From Halomonas zincidurans B6 (GTDB lineage: Bacteria; Pseudomonadota; Gammaproteobacteria; Pseudomonadales; Halomonadaceae), in NCBI RefSeq assembly GCF_000731955.1, contig NZ_JNCK01000001.1:2790001-2854000 (forward strand): 64,000 nucleotides of DNA, read 5' to 3'. The position numbers and the translations under genes were made by a program. Below are positions 28,401 through 37,177 of the stretch, piece after piece. The number at the start of each line of letters is the position of its first letter. Within the stretch, counting starts at the first letter, position 1. The notes below the pieces were generated by a model. That model was not told the origin of the DNA, searched no databases, and saw only the letters and a list, made by a program, of their open reading frames with translations.

Positions 28401-28769
28401 CTGTTCGCGCTGCTCATCGCTGAGCACCGGCATGGTGAACAGGCTCCTAAAGCGGGATTGCGCATTTTCATCGTCGGGGTTTTCCGCCACGGCCTGCCAG
28501 AGCGGACGGCCCATGTCACCGAATTGGGCGGCAAAGGCCGCCAGCCAGTGGCGTGCGGTTTCGCTCTGACTGTTATGTACGCTACCCAGGGCGTGATTGA
28601 CGGTACTGCGCAGGCTGTTGTCCGCTTCGCCATCGATGAAAGACTGGATGAATTGACGCTTCAAGCGCGTGATGCGGTAAATGCCGAAGTCCAGGTCGTG
28701 GGCCTCGAACTGGAACATGTCCTTGAGGAAGCGGCGTAACTGGTCGAAGGCTTGGATCGGTGCGGTCAT
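25431..28769 (-). CDS. Type III-like DNA adenine methyltransferase (Mod) with long N-terminal extension
   Basis: A 1112-residue N6-adenine methyltransferase. The catalytic motif DPPYNTG is at residues 579-585 and the SAM motif FAGSGTT at 867-873, the beta-class order (catalytic before SAM) of type III Mod proteins. The first 550 residues (starting MTAPIQAFDQLRRFLKDMFQ, with DLDFGIYRI) form an extension absent from the 644-residue EcoP15I Mod. The segment between the two motifs, expected to read the target sequence, is AT-rich. The gene lies 50 bases after fic and overlaps res by ten bases. Confidence 0.9.
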   Translation of the reverse strand: MTAPIQAFDQLRRFLKDMFQFEAHDLDFGIYRITRLKRQFIQSFIDGEADNSLRSTVNHALGSVHNSQSETARHWLAAFAAQFGDMGRPLWQAVAENPDDENAQSRFRSLFTMPVLSDEQREQAEAQLTNFLETRQLSAEQLETKVYNHLLNFFELYYQNGDFGYNTRATSAFKVPYEADYDGSDTLFHWKHKDSYYIKTGNGFHSVRCQVAGQWLEFRLTHGDNEQSQTSERNNNKDADSKHYRLVDIQPIAEQGAEGDEKTVWQVRFALAVSSTPKIALYTRLWQTVFQGSDDLTPYLHKKPDKSDPEPGKPLFNDLTDDFDKSDGGQIKGIGQLRLKFERYLEELAKRSEFADLGGNAGERQQELEQDWIAGALWQIDRNLNKFYVGNDADYFIHKDLQGFLTREKSRFIKQVIFSDLDALLHAGEDNATTLIARTFNQVADTLIGFLAAIENFQKGLFELKKKVVDTHYLVSVGKLPAHFHARVFANVAQRDEWRDVFKVDVSTASELAEHPTLVVDTRLYRESDPTFQDDLLSLAEFDDLDEQTDGLLINSENWQALNLLQEKFREQIKCIYIDPPYNTGGDGFLYKDSFRHSSWASMMHDRLSVSRNFLSQNGVIFSSIDQNERNSLQEILATTLGGNNKIGEIVWHNATDNNPTRIAHEHEYIISYAKSLSNVESEWKSAISDAKKSLIEIANTLSEKHSDEKELKKEYAKWFKENKPFLGQMDRYKYIDHGGVYTGSQSVHNPGKEGYRYDFIHPDTGRPCKQPLMGYRFPETTMKRLMDEDRILFGEDENKIVELKVYAHEFEDKLSSIIKLDGRSGANDLRAMFPKGKKFSNPKPSALLESLLPFIVEGDDIVMDYFAGSGTTAQAVIALNRRDNERRRFVLAEMGDYFDSILKPRVTRTMHAGRWRDGVPISDVNWMGIIKVQRLEQYEDLLDNLALDDSGQPRTHWDEAALPQQIPVNYLFRPEQNSLSSSLDVSRPFSQTLRIGKAREEKPIDLMETWCYLQGYWVKSRRVYRPDTHPDLDRQYLAVETTHGTLVVFRDIDPAEDDTTNLHAILAHYADAQGVSRIQRLELNFDADLRRLELDTYLIQASDFLRGAQWS
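26192..26960 (-). other. AT-rich target-recognition segment of mod
   Basis: This stretch encodes roughly residues 604-860, between the catalytic and SAM motifs. A 60-base sample at 26641-26700 has 21 G/C bases; a sample of equal length in the same gene at 27661-27720 has 42. Encoded residues are rich in Lys, Asn and Ile (KKSLIEIANTLSEKHSDEKE). Reading stays in frame throughout. This is the pattern of a swapped recognition domain. Confidence 0.7.
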
Positions 28770-28819
28770 GGTTGTCCAAAAGTGTTCGGTAACAAGCTGA
28801 GACGTGGTTGAATATCATT

Positions 28820-29866
28820 TTACTGTATGTTTATCCATTTTGCGCCCCGGCCTTTCCCCGTCGGTTTGACTAGCCCTTCGGCTTTCAGTGCTCGTAGTAC
28901 TAGGCGCACGGTATCGCGGCTAATGCCGGGACAACTCTCTTCCAGTTCGGAGATCGAAAAAGGTAGGGTGCGATTAAGCGCTTCGGCACGAACCCGATCG
29001 CTTTTATTCCCCCGGCTGTTGTCAATGGTGCCGACACGCGCTTCAAACTCCTTATAGGCGCGCAGCAGAGCGCCCCAAAAGTAGTCGAGCCAGGGACGGG
29101 CGTTATGTTGGCCTTCGTGCCAGCCCTGGGAACTGGTTTCGAGGGTTTCGTAGTAGCTCTCCTTGGATTCCTCGATTATACGCTCCAGGCTGATGAAGCG
29201 ACCCACGTCATAATCGAAATGATAGAGCAGTACGAGTGTCAGCAATCTGGCCATACGTCCGTTGCCGTCTGGAAAAGGGTGAATACAGAGAAAGTCCAGG
29301 ATGGTGAGTGGGACCAGTACGAGAGGGTCGGCCAAATGACGATCCAGGGCATGTTGGTAGCAATCCACTAGCTTGTTCATGGCCATGGGGGTTAGGTGCG
29401 CGGCGACTGGCTGGAAGCGAACACGACTGCTGCCATCAGGCCCTTTCTCGATGATGTCATTGTTGGTTGCTTTCCAATTCCCGCCATCCTGCGGCATATA
29501 GCGGTAGAGAAGGGCGTGCAGTTGTCTGACGACTCCCACGGAAAGGGGCATATCGCTTGCCGATTCATGAATCAGTGCCAGCGCATCGCGGTAACCCGCC
29601 AGTTCCTGCTCGGAGCGGCTTTTAGGCGTAGCGTTGCGTACTATCAAGGGTTTGAGCCGACTGGGCTTTACTACGACGCCTTCGAGGCGGTTAGAAGATT
29701 CAGCTGACTCGATGACTGCCACTTGTTTGAGATCACGTAGCACTTCCGGTGACTGAATGGTGAATAGTTGTTGCTTTCCGCGATGCTCTCCTAGCGTACG
29801 CAAGGTGGCAAGTTGCAAGCCGTCATAGCGCAGCCTATCCAGAAATTCAGGTGAAAGTGAATGCAT
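28820..29866 (-). CDS. Fic-domain protein, class II, with C-terminal winged helix
   Basis: A 348-residue protein. The Fic active-site motif HPFPDGNGR is complete at residues 196-204, so AMP or another nucleotide could be transferred to a target hydroxyl. An inhibitory motif of the form (S/T)xxxE(G/N) is present before it as SNRLEG (residues 58-63), which marks class II self-inhibited Fic proteins. The last 60 residues (SISELEESCPGISRDTVRLV) look like a winged helix. AAGGGGG precedes the ATG. It is first in the fic-mod-res run. Target unknown; a toxin or regulatory role is possible. Confidence 0.9.
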   Translation of the reverse strand: MHSLSPEFLDRLRYDGLQLATLRTLGEHRGKQQLFTIQSPEVLRDLKQVAVIESAESSNRLEGVVVKPSRLKPLIVRNATPKSRSEQELAGYRDALALIHESASDMPLSVGVVRQLHALLYRYMPQDGGNWKATNNDIIEKGPDGSSRVRFQPVAAHLTPMAMNKLVDCYQHALDRHLADPLVLVPLTILDFLCIHPFPDGNGRMARLLTLVLLYHFDYDVGRFISLERIIEESKESYYETLETSSQGWHEGQHNARPWLDYFWGALLRAYKEFEARVGTIDNSRGNKSDRVRAEALNRTLPFSISELEESCPGISRDTVRLVLRALKAEGLVKPTGKGRGAKWINIQ

Positions 29867-29891
29867 GCCGCCCCCTTATTGGAAGGGGAGC

Positions 29892-29920
29892 ATAATAGCT
29901 TCAATGGGGTAATTTTTCAC
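29892..29920 (-). promoter_or_regulatory. Candidate promoter of the fic-mod-res operon
   Basis: On the minus strand GTGAAA (29915-29920) and TATTAT (29892-29897) are 17 bases apart, about 25 bases upstream of the fic start. The 130-base gap between glnD and fic is clearly AT-richer than the core genome. Confidence 0.5.
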
Positions 29921-29997
29921 CAGTTTGCCCTTATTTTTGCTTTGTTACCCTATTCCTATGGACGAGTGCTTTGTCTGGCCTTTTTTGTCGGGTTGTG

Positions 29998-32673
29998 TCA
30001 AACGCTCAGCATCTCGCGCAGCCGTTCGCGCAGCGCCGCCTGGCGTTCGGGGTCGATGAGCGGCTCGCCGTTCTTGTCGGTGATGAAGAACACGTCCTCG
30101 ACGCGCTCGCCGAGGGTGGCGATCTTGGCCGCCGACAGCGCGATGTGCTGCTCCATGAAGATCCGCCCGACCCGCGCCAGCAGCCCCGGGCGGTCGGGGG
30201 CGATCAGTTCGAGCATGGTCCGCGCGTTGGCCGGGTCCTGTTCGATCAGTACCTGGGTGGGCACGCGGAAGTGCTTGAGCTGGCGCGGGGTGTGGCGATT
30301 GACGATCTGCGGGTAGTCGTCGGGATCGTCGAGCTCCTCGACCAGGTACGCGCGCATGCGCTCGAGCCGCGCCGCTTCCCGGATCGGCTCGTTGGCGTCG
30401 TCGAGCACGATGAAGGTGTTGAGCGTCCAGTCGTTGCTCGAGGTGGCGATGCGTGCATCGTGGATCGACAGGTCGAGCTGGTCCATGGCCGCGGCGGTGG
30501 CGGCGAACAGATCGTCCACCGAGCGGGTATGGATGAACACCTTGGTGCCGCCTTCGCTGGTGTCCTCGGCGGGCGCGCTGACCAGCACCAGCGGCAGCTC
30601 GGAGCCGGCGTGGGCGAGGATGCCCTGGGTCTGCCAGACGATCTCGCTGGGCGTGTATTGCATGAAGTAGTCGTCGCCGAGGGTGTCCCACAGCACCTCG
30701 ACCCGGGCGACGTCGGCGCCCAGGGTGCGCAGCAGGCCGAGTGCCTCGGCGCGGGTCTCGCGGACCCAGTCGTCGCGGTCGATGGGGTTTTCCAGGCCGC
30801 GGCGCAGGGCGCGCTTGGTCTCGCCATGCAGCTGGCGCAGCAGCGCGGCGCGCCAGCCGTTCCACAGCGAGGGATTGGTGGCGGTGATGTCGGCGACGGT
30901 GAGCACGTAGAGATAATCGAGATGCACCTCGTCGCGCATCTGGTGGGCGAACTCGCGAATCACCTCGGGATCGGAGATGTCGCGCTTCTGGGCGGTCTTG
31001 GACATCAGCAGGTGGTGCTCGACCAGCCAGGCGACCAGCCGGGTGTCGCGGGGCGACAGGCCGTGACGCTCGCCGAACTCGGCGACGTACTGGGCGCCGA
31101 TCAGCGAGTGATCGCCGCCGTGGCCCTTGCCGATGTCGTGATAGAGCCCGGCGATCCATAGAAGCTCGAGCTTGGGCAACTGATGGATCAGCGTGGCGGC
31201 GACCGGAAAGTCCTCGCGCCCGGCGGTCTCGCGGAAGCGCTGGATGAACTTGAGCAGGCGCAGGGTGTGGGCGTCGACGGTGTACAGGTGGAACAGGTCG
31301 TGCTGCATCAGCCCCACCGCCTGGCCGAACTCGGGCAGGTACTTGCCGAGGATGCCGTAGCGGTTCATGCGCCGCAGCTGGCGCGGCACGTTGCCGCCGC
31401 TGCGCAGCAGTTCCATGAACAGGCTCTGGTGGCGCAGGTCGTCGCGGAAGGCCTCGTCGATCATGTGGCGGTGATCGCGGATCAGGCGGATGGTCTCGGC
31501 GCGCACGCCCTCGATGCCGGGGTGCTGGGCCATCAGCAGGAACAGCTCGAGCAGTGCGGCGGGACGACGGCGGAAGACGCCGGGGTGGCGCGCCTGGATG
31601 TAGCCGCCGCGAATCTCGAAGCGGGCGTTGAGTGGCTGGATCTCGAGCGCCTCGTCGCCGCGCAGGATCATCTCGTCGAAATGCTGCAGCAGCATGTCGT
31701 TGAGCCCGGCCAGCGCGGTGACATGCCGGTAGTAGCGCTTCATGAACTGCTCGACGCCGAGTCCTTGGTGGCTGTCGTTAAAGCCGAACAGCTCGGCGAT
31801 GGCGCGCTGATGGTCGAACAGCAGACGATCCTCGGCGCGCCCGGTGAGGGTATGCAGGGCGTAGCGGACCTGCCACAGGAAAGCCTGGCCCTGGCTGAGG
31901 ATCTGCAGCTCGGCGTCGTTCATGAAGCCCTGGGCGACGACGTCCTCGTAACGCAGCGGGCCGAAATAGCGCTTGGCCACCCAACCGATCATCTGGATGT
32001 CGCGCAACCCGCCGGGCGAGCTCTTGAGATTGGGCTCGAGCTGGTACTCGGAGTTGTTGTGCTTGTAGTGGCGGGCGATCTGCTCCTGCCACTTGGCTTC
32101 GAAGAACTGAGCCGGCGGCCACATGTGGCGGCTCGACAGGCGCTCGGTCATGGCCTCGCGCAGGCGTTCGGGGCCGGCCAGGGTGCGCGTTTCCAGCAGG
32201 TTGGTGATGACCGTGACGTCGGCGCGCGCCTCGCGCTCGCAATCGGCCAGCGAGCGCACGCTGTGGCCGATCTCCAGGCCGATGTCCCAGAGAAAGGTGA
32301 TGAAGGCAGTGAGCGGCTCGCGATAGGGGGCGTCGTCGTCGTGCTCGAGCAGCAGCAGCAGGTCGATGTCGGAATGCGGGTGCAGCTCGCCGCGACCGTA
32401 GCCGCCCACCGCGAGCAGCGCGACGCCGGCATCGGGCCAGGGGTGGCGGGTCCAGGCCGTCTCGAGCAGCCGATCGAGGCACCAGGCCCGTCCGTGAATC
32501 AGGTCGCGGATGTCGGCGCCGTCGCGAAAGCGTGCGTCGAGGCGCGTCTGGATGTCGCGCAGCGCCTGCTTGTACAGCGGGACCGGCGGGCGACCGGTGT
32601 CGAGTTCGGCGCGAAAGTCGGCGACGTCAAACAGGCTGTCGTCGGCCACGAAGCGGTAGTGATGCAGCAGCAT
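29998..32673 (-). CDS. glnD: Bifunctional [protein-PII] uridylyltransferase / uridylyl-removing enzyme
   Basis: The 891-residue nitrogen sensor uridylylates PII when glutamine is low and removes UMP when it is high. The nucleotidyltransferase motif GGYGRGELHPHSDIDLL lies near residue 90, the HD hydrolase motif YHDIGKGHGGDHS near 505, and two ACT domains occupy the C-terminus (from about 690 and 800), where glutamine binds. I chose the ATG at MLLHHYRFVADD; the longer frame starts with TTG and lacks support. It is next to map, as in other gammaproteobacteria. Confidence 0.94.
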   Translation of the reverse strand: MLLHHYRFVADDSLFDVADFRAELDTGRPPVPLYKQALRDIQTRLDARFRDGADIRDLIHGRAWCLDRLLETAWTRHPWPDAGVALLAVGGYGRGELHPHSDIDLLLLLEHDDDAPYREPLTAFITFLWDIGLEIGHSVRSLADCEREARADVTVITNLLETRTLAGPERLREAMTERLSSRHMWPPAQFFEAKWQEQIARHYKHNNSEYQLEPNLKSSPGGLRDIQMIGWVAKRYFGPLRYEDVVAQGFMNDAELQILSQGQAFLWQVRYALHTLTGRAEDRLLFDHQRAIAELFGFNDSHQGLGVEQFMKRYYRHVTALAGLNDMLLQHFDEMILRGDEALEIQPLNARFEIRGGYIQARHPGVFRRRPAALLELFLLMAQHPGIEGVRAETIRLIRDHRHMIDEAFRDDLRHQSLFMELLRSGGNVPRQLRRMNRYGILGKYLPEFGQAVGLMQHDLFHLYTVDAHTLRLLKFIQRFRETAGREDFPVAATLIHQLPKLELLWIAGLYHDIGKGHGGDHSLIGAQYVAEFGERHGLSPRDTRLVAWLVEHHLLMSKTAQKRDISDPEVIREFAHQMRDEVHLDYLYVLTVADITATNPSLWNGWRAALLRQLHGETKRALRRGLENPIDRDDWVRETRAEALGLLRTLGADVARVEVLWDTLGDDYFMQYTPSEIVWQTQGILAHAGSELPLVLVSAPAEDTSEGGTKVFIHTRSVDDLFAATAAAMDQLDLSIHDARIATSSNDWTLNTFIVLDDANEPIREAARLERMRAYLVEELDDPDDYPQIVNRHTPRQLKHFRVPTQVLIEQDPANARTMLELIAPDRPGLLARVGRIFMEQHIALSAAKIATLGERVEDVFFITDKNGEPLIDPERQAALRERLREMLSV

Positions 32674-32724
32674 GCGAAACGACTCTCCAGGCGGCGACGA
32701 AGGGCGGGTCAACGAAGACGGCGG

Positions 32725-33513
32725 TCAGCCGTCGAGAAACGACAGGTCCTCGTCGTGGCGCGCCGTGGTGACGATGCAGCCGCCCCTGGTGACCACCAGC
32801 GTATGCTCCCACTGCGCCGACAGACTCTTGTCGCGGGTGACCGCCGTCCAGCCATCCTTGAGCACCTTGGTCTGGTACTTGCCGGCATTGATCATCGGCT
32901 CGATGGTCAGGCACATGCCCTCCTTGAGGATCAGGTCGTTATGCTGATCGTAGCCGTCATAATGCAGTACCTGCGGTTCCTCGTGGAAGTTCTTGCCGAT
33001 ACCGTGCCCGCAGAAGTCGCGCACCACGCTGTAGCCGTTGGCTTCGGCATGGGCCTGGATCGCCTTGCCGATGTCGGACAGCCGGGCGCCCTCCTTGACG
33101 ATCGCCAGCGATTTGTAAAGGCACTCCTGAGTGATCTGCGAGAGGCGTTCGCCCTTGATGTTCTCGCCGATCAGGAACATGCGGCTGGTATCGCCGTAAT
33201 AGCCGTCCTTGATCACGGTGACATCGATATTGAAGATGTCGCCCTTCTTCAAAAGCTTGCTGAAGTCGGGAATGCCATGACACACCACGTGGTTGAGCGA
33301 GATGCAGGTGGCGTGCTGGTAACCGTGATAGCCGATGGTGGCCGATGTGCAGCCCAACTCCTGCTCCAGATAGTCCTGGCACAGCTTGTCGATCTCGCCG
33401 GTCGAGACGCCCGGACGGACATGCTCGGCAATCATCTCGAGCACCTGGGCGGCGCAGCGTCCGGCTATCTTCAGCTTCTCGATATCGTCGGGGGTATTGA
33501 TCGGGACGTTCAT
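32725..33513 (-). CDS. map: Methionine aminopeptidase, type I
   Basis: The 262-residue metalloenzyme removes N-terminal methionine from new proteins. The five metal ligands can be placed: D in NIDVTVIKDGYYGDTS (two Asp), H in FCGHGIGKNFHEEP, E in LTIEPMIN and E in WEHTLVV. It starts MNVPINTPDDIEKLKIAGR; the longer frame upstream is the intergenic region. It is divergent from rpsB, the classical arrangement. Confidence 0.96.
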   Translation of the reverse strand: MNVPINTPDDIEKLKIAGRCAAQVLEMIAEHVRPGVSTGEIDKLCQDYLEQELGCTSATIGYHGYQHATCISLNHVVCHGIPDFSKLLKKGDIFNIDVTVIKDGYYGDTSRMFLIGENIKGERLSQITQECLYKSLAIVKEGARLSDIGKAIQAHAEANGYSVVRDFCGHGIGKNFHEEPQVLHYDGYDQHNDLILKEGMCLTIEPMINAGKYQTKVLKDGWTAVTRDKSLSAQWEHTLVVTRGGCIVTTARHDEDLSFLDG

Positions 33514-33819
33514 GGAATCTCGGGTCGGGAAATGGGGCCGTGAGTGGCCTGATAAGGCCCGGCCGGCTTCATCTTGGCGGTCATCTATGGTATAAAGCCG
33601 CGCGCTTGACTGCAAACCGTACTCCGCCTTGGCGCCTCGTCTCGACATTGCATCTGCCGAGCACGGCTTCAGAGCGCGGCGTCAGGCGACAAGCAATCAA
33701 TGCCTTGAAAAACACACATGCACCGACACATGGTCCCGGGTGCCGTCGGCGAAACACTCGTCGCGGTCGGATCCATGGGGTGCATGGAGGCCTAACCCGA
33801 TACATCAGGAGTCATTCCC
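33514..33819 (+). other. map-rpsB divergent promoter region and long rpsB leader
   Basis: About 300 bases without a gene. TGGTATAAA at 33588-33596 is an extended -10 element reading toward rpsB and would leave a leader of about 215 bases. rpsB mRNAs of gammaproteobacteria carry a structured leader bound by S2, and this leader has several short GC-rich inverted repeats (for example around 33735-33790), but I could not fit the known fold by eye. An upstream -35 element is unclear. Confidence 0.5.
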
Positions 33820-34575
33820 ATGGCGCAAGTCAATATGCGTGACCTGCTCAAGGCAGGCGCCCACTTCGGGCACCAGACCAAGTACTGGAACCCGAAGATG
33901 AGCAAGTTCATCTTCGGCGCACGCAACAAGATCCATATCATCAACCTCGAGCACACCCTGCCGGCGATCAACGACGCCGCCGCCGTGGTCGAGAAGATGG
34001 CCGCTTCCAACAACAAGATCCTGTTCGTCGGCACCAAGCGTGCGGCCAGCAAGATCATCAAGGAAGAGGCCCAGCGTGCCGGTCAGCCGTTCGTCAACCA
34101 TCGCTGGCTGGGCGGCATGCTGACCAACTACAAGACCATCCGCGTGTCCATCAAGCGTCTGCGCGAGCTGGAAGCCATGCACGAAGATGGCACCTTCGCC
34201 AAGCTGACCAAGAAAGAAGTGCTGATGGCCACCCGCGAGCAGGACAAGCTCGAGCGCAGCGTGGGCGGCATCAAGGATATGGGCGGCCTGCCCGACGCGC
34301 TGTTCGTGGTCGACGTCGACCATGAGCGCATCGCGATCAACGAAGCCAACAAGCTGGGTATTCCGGTGATCGGCGTGGTCGATACCAACTCGAACCCCGA
34401 TGGCGTCGATTACGTCATCCCCGGTAACGACGACTCGATCCGCGCCATCCAGATCTACGTGCAGGCGATCGCCGATGCCAGCGCCAAGGCGAAGGAAGGC
34501 CGTCCCGACGAGTTCGTCGAGGTAACCGAGAGCATCGAGAGCAACCCTACCGAGAGCAACGAAGTCGCCGAGTGA
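33820..34575 (+). CDS. rpsB: 30S ribosomal protein S2
   Basis: A 251-residue S2 beginning MAQVNMRDLLKAGAHFGHQT, with NKIHIINLEHTLP and the coiled-coil-like KLERSVGGIKDMGGLPDALF. The C-terminal tail is acidic (ESIESNPTESNEVAE), as in related species. AGGAG precedes the ATG. It is followed by tsf in the usual order, with a hairpin in between. Confidence 0.97.
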   Translation: MAQVNMRDLLKAGAHFGHQTKYWNPKMSKFIFGARNKIHIINLEHTLPAINDAAAVVEKMAASNNKILFVGTKRAASKIIKEEAQRAGQPFVNHRWLGGMLTNYKTIRVSIKRLRELEAMHEDGTFAKLTKKEVLMATREQDKLERSVGGIKDMGGLPDALFVVDVDHERIAINEANKLGIPVIGVVDTNSNPDGVDYVIPGNDDSIRAIQIYVQAIADASAKAKEGRPDEFVEVTESIESNPTESNEVAE

Positions 34576-34650
34576 TCGATAGCGGGCCCGCCCGCGCGGC
34601 GAAGCCGTCCGGGCAGGCCGATGGGGGCCAGGCCCCGGCTATCAAGCTTG

Positions 34651-34689
34651 GCTCGGCGCGCCGGGTCTCTGCGATCCGACGCGCCGAGC
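34651..34689 (+). terminator. Hairpin between rpsB and tsf
   Basis: GCTCGGCGCG (34651-34660) and CGCGCCGAGC (34680-34689) form a perfect 10-bp stem with a 19-base loop. There is no immediate T run; it may be a partial terminator or processing site that adjusts S2 to EF-Ts ratio. Confidence 0.4.
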
Positions 34690-34741
34690 GCCTACGTTGC
34701 TTTGCGTTATTCGACGTCGACAATTTTCAGAGGTATTCACC

Positions 34742-35611
<870 letters not shown>

Positions 35612-35633
35612 GGTCCTAGCTTCTGGTTGTTGC

Positions 35634-35659
35634 ATGGCGTGCGCTTCGGCGCACGCCAT
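35634..35659 (+). terminator. TTCG-capped hairpin after tsf
   Basis: ATGGCGTGCGC (35634-35644) and GCGCACGCCAT (35649-35659) form a perfect 11-bp stem closed by a TTCG tetraloop. The T run after it is short, so it may be a partial terminator before pyrH. Confidence 0.6.
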
Positions 35660-35731
35660 TGTGTATCCGGCCGGTGGTTTTAGGCGCTAGCGCCGGCTGC
35701 CCACTTTTCCGCTGTTACCAGGAGAGACGCC

Positions 35732-36556
35732 ATGCCCGCCCTTCCCGACCCGAATGTCAGCGTCGCACCGCGCAGCGACAAGCCCGCACCGCGCAGCGAC
35801 AAGTCCGCACCGCGCAGCGACAAGTCCGCACCGCGCAGCGACAAGTCAAAGTACAAGCGGATCCTGCTCAAGCTGTCCGGCGAGGCGCTGATGGGCGATG
35901 GCGAGTTCGGCATCGACCCCAAGGTGCTCGACCGCATGGCGCTGGAGATCGGGCAACTGGTCGGTATCGGCGTCCAGGTCGGCATCGTCATCGGCGGCGG
36001 CAACCTGTTCCGTGGCGCGGCGCTGCATGCGGCGGGCATGGAACGCGTGACCGGTGACCATATGGGCATGCTGGCCACGGTAATGAACGCACTGGCCATG
36101 CGCGATGCCCTGGAACGCTCGAACATCCGCTCGCGGGTGATGTCGGCGATCCCCATGAGCGGCGTGGTCGAGCACTACGACCGGCGCACCGCCATTCGTT
36201 ATCTCACCTCGGGCGACGTGGTGATCTTCTCCGCCGGTACCGGCAACCCCTTCTTTACCACCGACTCCGCGGCCTGCCTGCGCGGCATCGAGATCGATGG
36301 CGACGTGGTGATCAAGGCCACCAAGGTCGACGGCGTCTACGACAAGGACCCCGTGCGTCACTCGGATGCCGTCAAGTACGAGCGACTGGGTTACGATGAA
36401 GTGCTCGACCGCAAGCTGGGGGTCATGGATTTGACCGCCATTTGCCTGGTACGGGACCATGACATGCCGGTGCGTGTATTCGACATGACCAAGCCCGGGG
36501 CGTTGTTGAACCTGGTCGTGGGTGGTAAGGAAGGTACGCTGATAGACAGAGGTTGA
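35732..36556 (+). CDS. pyrH: UMP kinase with repeat-bearing N-terminal extension
   Basis: A 274-residue UMP kinase of the amino acid kinase fold; it makes UDP and is controlled by GTP and UTP in other bacteria. The core begins YKRILLKLSGEALMG, followed by GIVIGGGNLFRG, then FSAGTGNPFFTTDSAA and ATKVDGVYDKDP. Core length is normal at about 235 residues, but about 38 extra residues precede it, made of four 7-residue repeats (APRSDKS). AGGAGAG lies upstream of the ATG used. The added tail is basic and probably disordered. Confidence 0.95.
   Translation: MPALPDPNVSVAPRSDKPAPRSDKSAPRSDKSAPRSDKSKYKRILLKLSGEALMGDGEFGIDPKVLDRMALEIGQLVGIGVQVGIVIGGGNLFRGAALHAAGMERVTGDHMGMLATVMNALAMRDALERSNIRSRVMSAIPMSGVVEHYDRRTAIRYLTSGDVVIFSAGTGNPFFTTDSAACLRGIEIDGDVVIKATKVDGVYDKDPVRHSDAVKYERLGYDEVLDRKLGVMDLTAICLVRDHDMPVRVFDMTKPGALLNLVVGGKEGTLIDRG
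35765..35847 (+). repeat. 21-bp tandem repeat at the 5' end of pyrH
   Basis: Units start at 35765, 35786, 35807 and 35828. The second and third are identical, the first differs by one base and the fourth diverges only at its end. Each encodes APRSDKS. The number of units is a multiple of codons and so would vary without frameshift. Confidence 0.95.
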
Positions 36557-36560
36557 AACC

Positions 36561-37118
36561 GTGATCAACGACATCAAGCAAGACGCCGAAGCGCGAATGA
36601 AGAAGACTCTCGAGTCGCTGCAGACCAACTTCCACAAGATCCGCACCGGGCGCGCCCATCCGACGATTCTGGATTCGGTCACCGTGGAGTACTACGGCGC
36701 GCAGATGCCGCTCAACCAGGTGGCCAGCGTCAACGTCGAGGATGCCCGTACCCTGGCCGTGGTGCCGTGGGAGAAGTCGATGGTGCCCAAGGTCGAGAAG
36801 GCGATCATGACCTCCGACCTGGGACTCAATCCGGCGACCGCGGGCAGCGTGATCCGCGTGCCGATGCCGGCGCTGACCGAGGAAACCCGTCGCGGCTACA
36901 TCAAGCAGGCCCGCGGTGAAGCCGAGAACGCTCGCGTGGCGGTGCGCAACGTACGCCGCGATGCCAACAGCGACATCAAGGCGCTGCTCAAGGACAAGTC
37001 GATCACCGAGGACGATGAGCATCAGGGTGAAGAGGCGATCCAGAAGCTGACCGACAAGTATGTCGCCGAGATCGACAAGCTGCTGGAAGCCAAGGAACAC
37101 GACCTGCTGCAGGTCTGA
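36561..37118 (+). CDS. frr: Ribosome recycling factor
   Basis: A 185-residue RRF, the exact family length, that splits post-termination ribosomes with EF-G. It reads KKTLESLQTNFHKIRTGRAH near the N-terminus and VRNVRRDANSDIKAL in the second half of the helical bundle. The start is GTG with AGAGG upstream. It lies four bases after pyrH. Confidence 0.97.
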   Translation: MINDIKQDAEARMKKTLESLQTNFHKIRTGRAHPTILDSVTVEYYGAQMPLNQVASVNVEDARTLAVVPWEKSMVPKVEKAIMTSDLGLNPATAGSVIRVPMPALTEETRRGYIKQARGEAENARVAVRNVRRDANSDIKALLKDKSITEDDEHQGEEAIQKLTDKYVAEIDKLLEAKEHDLLQV

Positions 37119-37177
37119 GCCGGAGCGGGCGGCGCGCGTTGCGCCGTCCGTCTCTTACGCCCGCCAGGCGAGATAGC

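Noticed and set aside
22104..29997. Prophage or integrative element carrying the RM genes
   Set aside because: No integrase, transposase, tRNA target or flanking repeat was seen. Only three genes are present, so a simple accessory insertion is the safer reading.
32674..32712. A TTG start 13 codons upstream for GlnD
   Set aside because: The added residues have no homology, and the downstream ATG begins the usual sequence.
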